Origin: Shewanella benthica
Lineage (GTDB): Bacteria; Pseudomonadota; Gammaproteobacteria; Enterobacterales; Shewanellaceae
Length of the DNA: 50,028 nucleotides
Reading direction: 5' to 3'
NCBI GenBank assembly: GCA_023284085.1
Contig: JAKVHY010000040.1
Span: 1 to 50,028 of the forward strand
The position numbers were made by a program, and so were the translations under genes. Position 1 is the first letter of the stretch. Each line of letters opens with the position of its first letter. Below are positions 48,616-50,028 of this stretch, one piece after another. A model generated the notes under the pieces. The model was not told where the DNA came from, did no database searches, and saw only the letters and a list, made by a program, of their open reading frames with translations.

Positions 48616-49871
48616 TGGCTAATCATATGAATGCGGCTAAGAGTGGGACTGAGCGTCGTTCCCTGCTTGGTGGAGCCATGATCATTGCCGGAACCGCTGT
48701 TGGGGCAGGCATGTTTTCCCTGCCAGTTGTCGGTGCTGGAATGTGGTTTAGCTATTCGATAGCCATGCTGATCGGCGTCTGGTTGTGTATGTTGGTTTCT
48801 GGTTTGTTACTGTTGGAGACTAACTTACATTTCGAGCCCGGAGCCAGTTTCGATACCTTGACTCGTGAGACCTTAGGTAATTTTTGGCGAATAGTGAATG
48901 GTCTGTCCATCGCCTTCGTACTCTACATCTTAGCCTACGCTTATATCAGTGGTGGCGGATCTATCGTTAATCATAGTCTCGAGGCGGCCGGGATCGAGCT
49001 GCCCCAGAGCGTGGCGGGTCTGGTCTTCGCCTTAGGCCTGGCATTCGTCGTATTTATCAGCACCAAAGCGGTAGATAGGATCACGACTATCATGCTGGGT
49101 GGCATGATCATCACCTTCTTCCTTGCCGTGGGTAACTTACTGATAGATATCGATACCGTGAAGCTGTTTAAGCCCGATGGTGAAGAGACATATCTGCCAT
49201 ATCTGTTGGCCGCGCTACCTTTCGGCCTGGTGAGCTTCGGTTATCACGGTAATGTGCCTAGTCTGGTTAAATATTACGGCAAAGATCCCGCCACGATTAT
49301 CAAGGCGATCGTCTTAGGTACCCTGATAGCGTTTGTCATCTATGTCTGTTGGTTAGTCGCGACCATGGGCAATATCTCAAGAAGCGAGTTTGTCGATATC
49401 ATAGCTCAGGGCGGTAACATGGGGGTCTTAGTCGGAGCCTTATCTGGGGTGATTGCCAGCGATTGGCTAACCAGTATGTTAACCCTGTTTGCCAACTTAG
49501 CCGTTGCCTCTTCCTTCCTCGGGGTGACTCTGGGTCTGTTTGATTATCTTGCGGATCTGTTTGGTTTCGACGAGTCTCGTTCCGGGCGTTTGAAGACGGC
49601 TACGGTTACTTTTGTACCGCCGACAGTATTGGGGTTACTCTTCCCCGATGGCTTCCTGGTTGCTATCGGCTTCGCTGCACTTGCAGCAACGATATGGGCA
49701 GCAATTGTCCCTGCCATGATGGCCCATAGAGTGAGAAAGATGTATCCACAACATCAGGGCTTCAGAGTGCCTGGAGGCACGCCGGTGATCGCCATAGTGA
49801 TCTTATTTGGCATCATCACTGGAACCTGCCATCTTCTAGCGATGGCAGATCTGTTACCCGTGTTTGGCTAG
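48615..49871 (+). CDS. aromatic amino acid permease (Mtr/TnaB/TyrP family)
   Basis: The 418-residue protein has about eleven membrane segments and the family opening LLGGAMIIAGTAVGAGMFSLP, where the broken first helix binds substrate. LPFGLVSFGYHGNVPSLVKYYG and LFDYLADLFGF are further hallmarks of the hydroxy/aromatic amino acid permeases. It should import tryptophan or tyrosine with protons; which one is not clear. Its ATG shares a base with the plsB stop (TAATG), so the two are translationally coupled although functionally unrelated. A terminator follows at 49978. Confidence 0.87.
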   Translation: MANHMNAAKSGTERRSLLGGAMIIAGTAVGAGMFSLPVVGAGMWFSYSIAMLIGVWLCMLVSGLLLLETNLHFEPGASFDTLTRETLGNFWRIVNGLSIAFVLYILAYAYISGGGSIVNHSLEAAGIELPQSVAGLVFALGLAFVVFISTKAVDRITTIMLGGMIITFFLAVGNLLIDIDTVKLFKPDGEETYLPYLLAALPFGLVSFGYHGNVPSLVKYYGKDPATIIKAIVLGTLIAFVIYVCWLVATMGNISRSEFVDIIAQGGNMGVLVGALSGVIASDWLTSMLTLFANLAVASSFLGVTLGLFDYLADLFGFDESRSGRLKTATVTFVPPTVLGLLFPDGFLVAIGFAALAATIWAAIVPAMMAHRVRKMYPQHQGFRVPGGTPVIAIVILFGIITGTCHLLAMADLLPVFG

Positions 49872-49977
49872 CTTTAATTAATATTTATGGGTATTAGTAA
49901 AAAAATAGGGCCTTTGAGGCTAATGCCGATCATTTAGTGATTTATCGATCGGTTGACTGATCTTCTAGATGCTTCAG

Positions 49978-50012
49978 AATCCGAGTCCTATCTCTAGGTC
50001 TCGGATTTTTTA
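49978..50012 (+). terminator. Rho-independent terminator after plsB-permease
   Basis: AATCCGAG-T-CCTA-TCTC-TAGG-T-CTCGGATT forms a long hairpin followed by TTTT. Confidence 0.9.
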
Positions 50013-50028
50013 TGCAAGTTTCTCAAGC

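Overview
The window looks like a chromosome segment of a marine gammaproteobacterium, most probably Shewanella or a close relative. The evidence is the lexA-sulA pair divergent from plsB, a caa3-type oxidase cluster with its assembly genes, an Aer2-type (F7-like) chemotaxis cluster, and the bioH/comF, nfuA and greB...tex neighbourhoods. The first ~9.5 kb is visibly richer in A/T and is foreign DNA. This is family-level pattern recognition without a database search.

Region 1 (1 to about 9485) is the right-hand part of a gamma-mobile-trio (GMT) island whose left end lies outside the window. It holds one complete integron-type gene cassette between two attC sites (no integron integrase in the window), a ParD-like/RelE-type toxin-antitoxin operon with a recognisable promoter and operator, an unidentified gene remnant, and a probable 3' end of a group II intron. 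It ends with the recombinase operon gmtY-gmtZ-gmtX, followed 20 bases later by a full-length greB. The island is inserted in the host greB: only the host C-terminal two thirds remain (9486-9824). The host gene has lost the acidic tip needed for transcript cleavage, while the copy in the recombinase operon keeps it. The simplest reading is that the element breaks an RNA polymerase factor gene and brings its own replacement.

Region 2 (9.5-25.7 kb) is host housekeeping DNA: a methyltransferase, a thiamine-diphosphate 2-keto acid decarboxylase, tex, an LtaS-like membrane sulfatase, a Q-rich orphan, bioH, comF, an M14 metallocarboxypeptidase, nfuA, dinF and a polysaccharide deacetylase. Several gene ends carry a short heptanucleotide element (CTAGAAC and variants), from eight perfect tandem copies to single hairpins; two genes have their stop codon inside it.

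Region 3 (25.7-34.7 kb) is one minus-strand chemotaxis cluster, STAS-cheY-cheA-cheW-mcp-cheR-cheB. The receptor has five tandem Aer2-type PAS domains and a C-terminal EWNEF tether, which suggests oxygen or redox sensing. Region 4 (35.1-44.1 kb) is the cytochrome c oxidase cluster: coxB, coxA, cox11, coxC, a divergent DUF2909 gene, SURF1, a CxxxC membrane protein, ctaA, cyoE and SCO, i.e. structural subunits, copper delivery and heme A synthesis together.

Region 5 (44.1-50 kb) has the SOS pair lexA-sulA with two LexA boxes, then divergent plsB and an aromatic amino acid permease gene overlapping it by one base, closed by a strong terminator.
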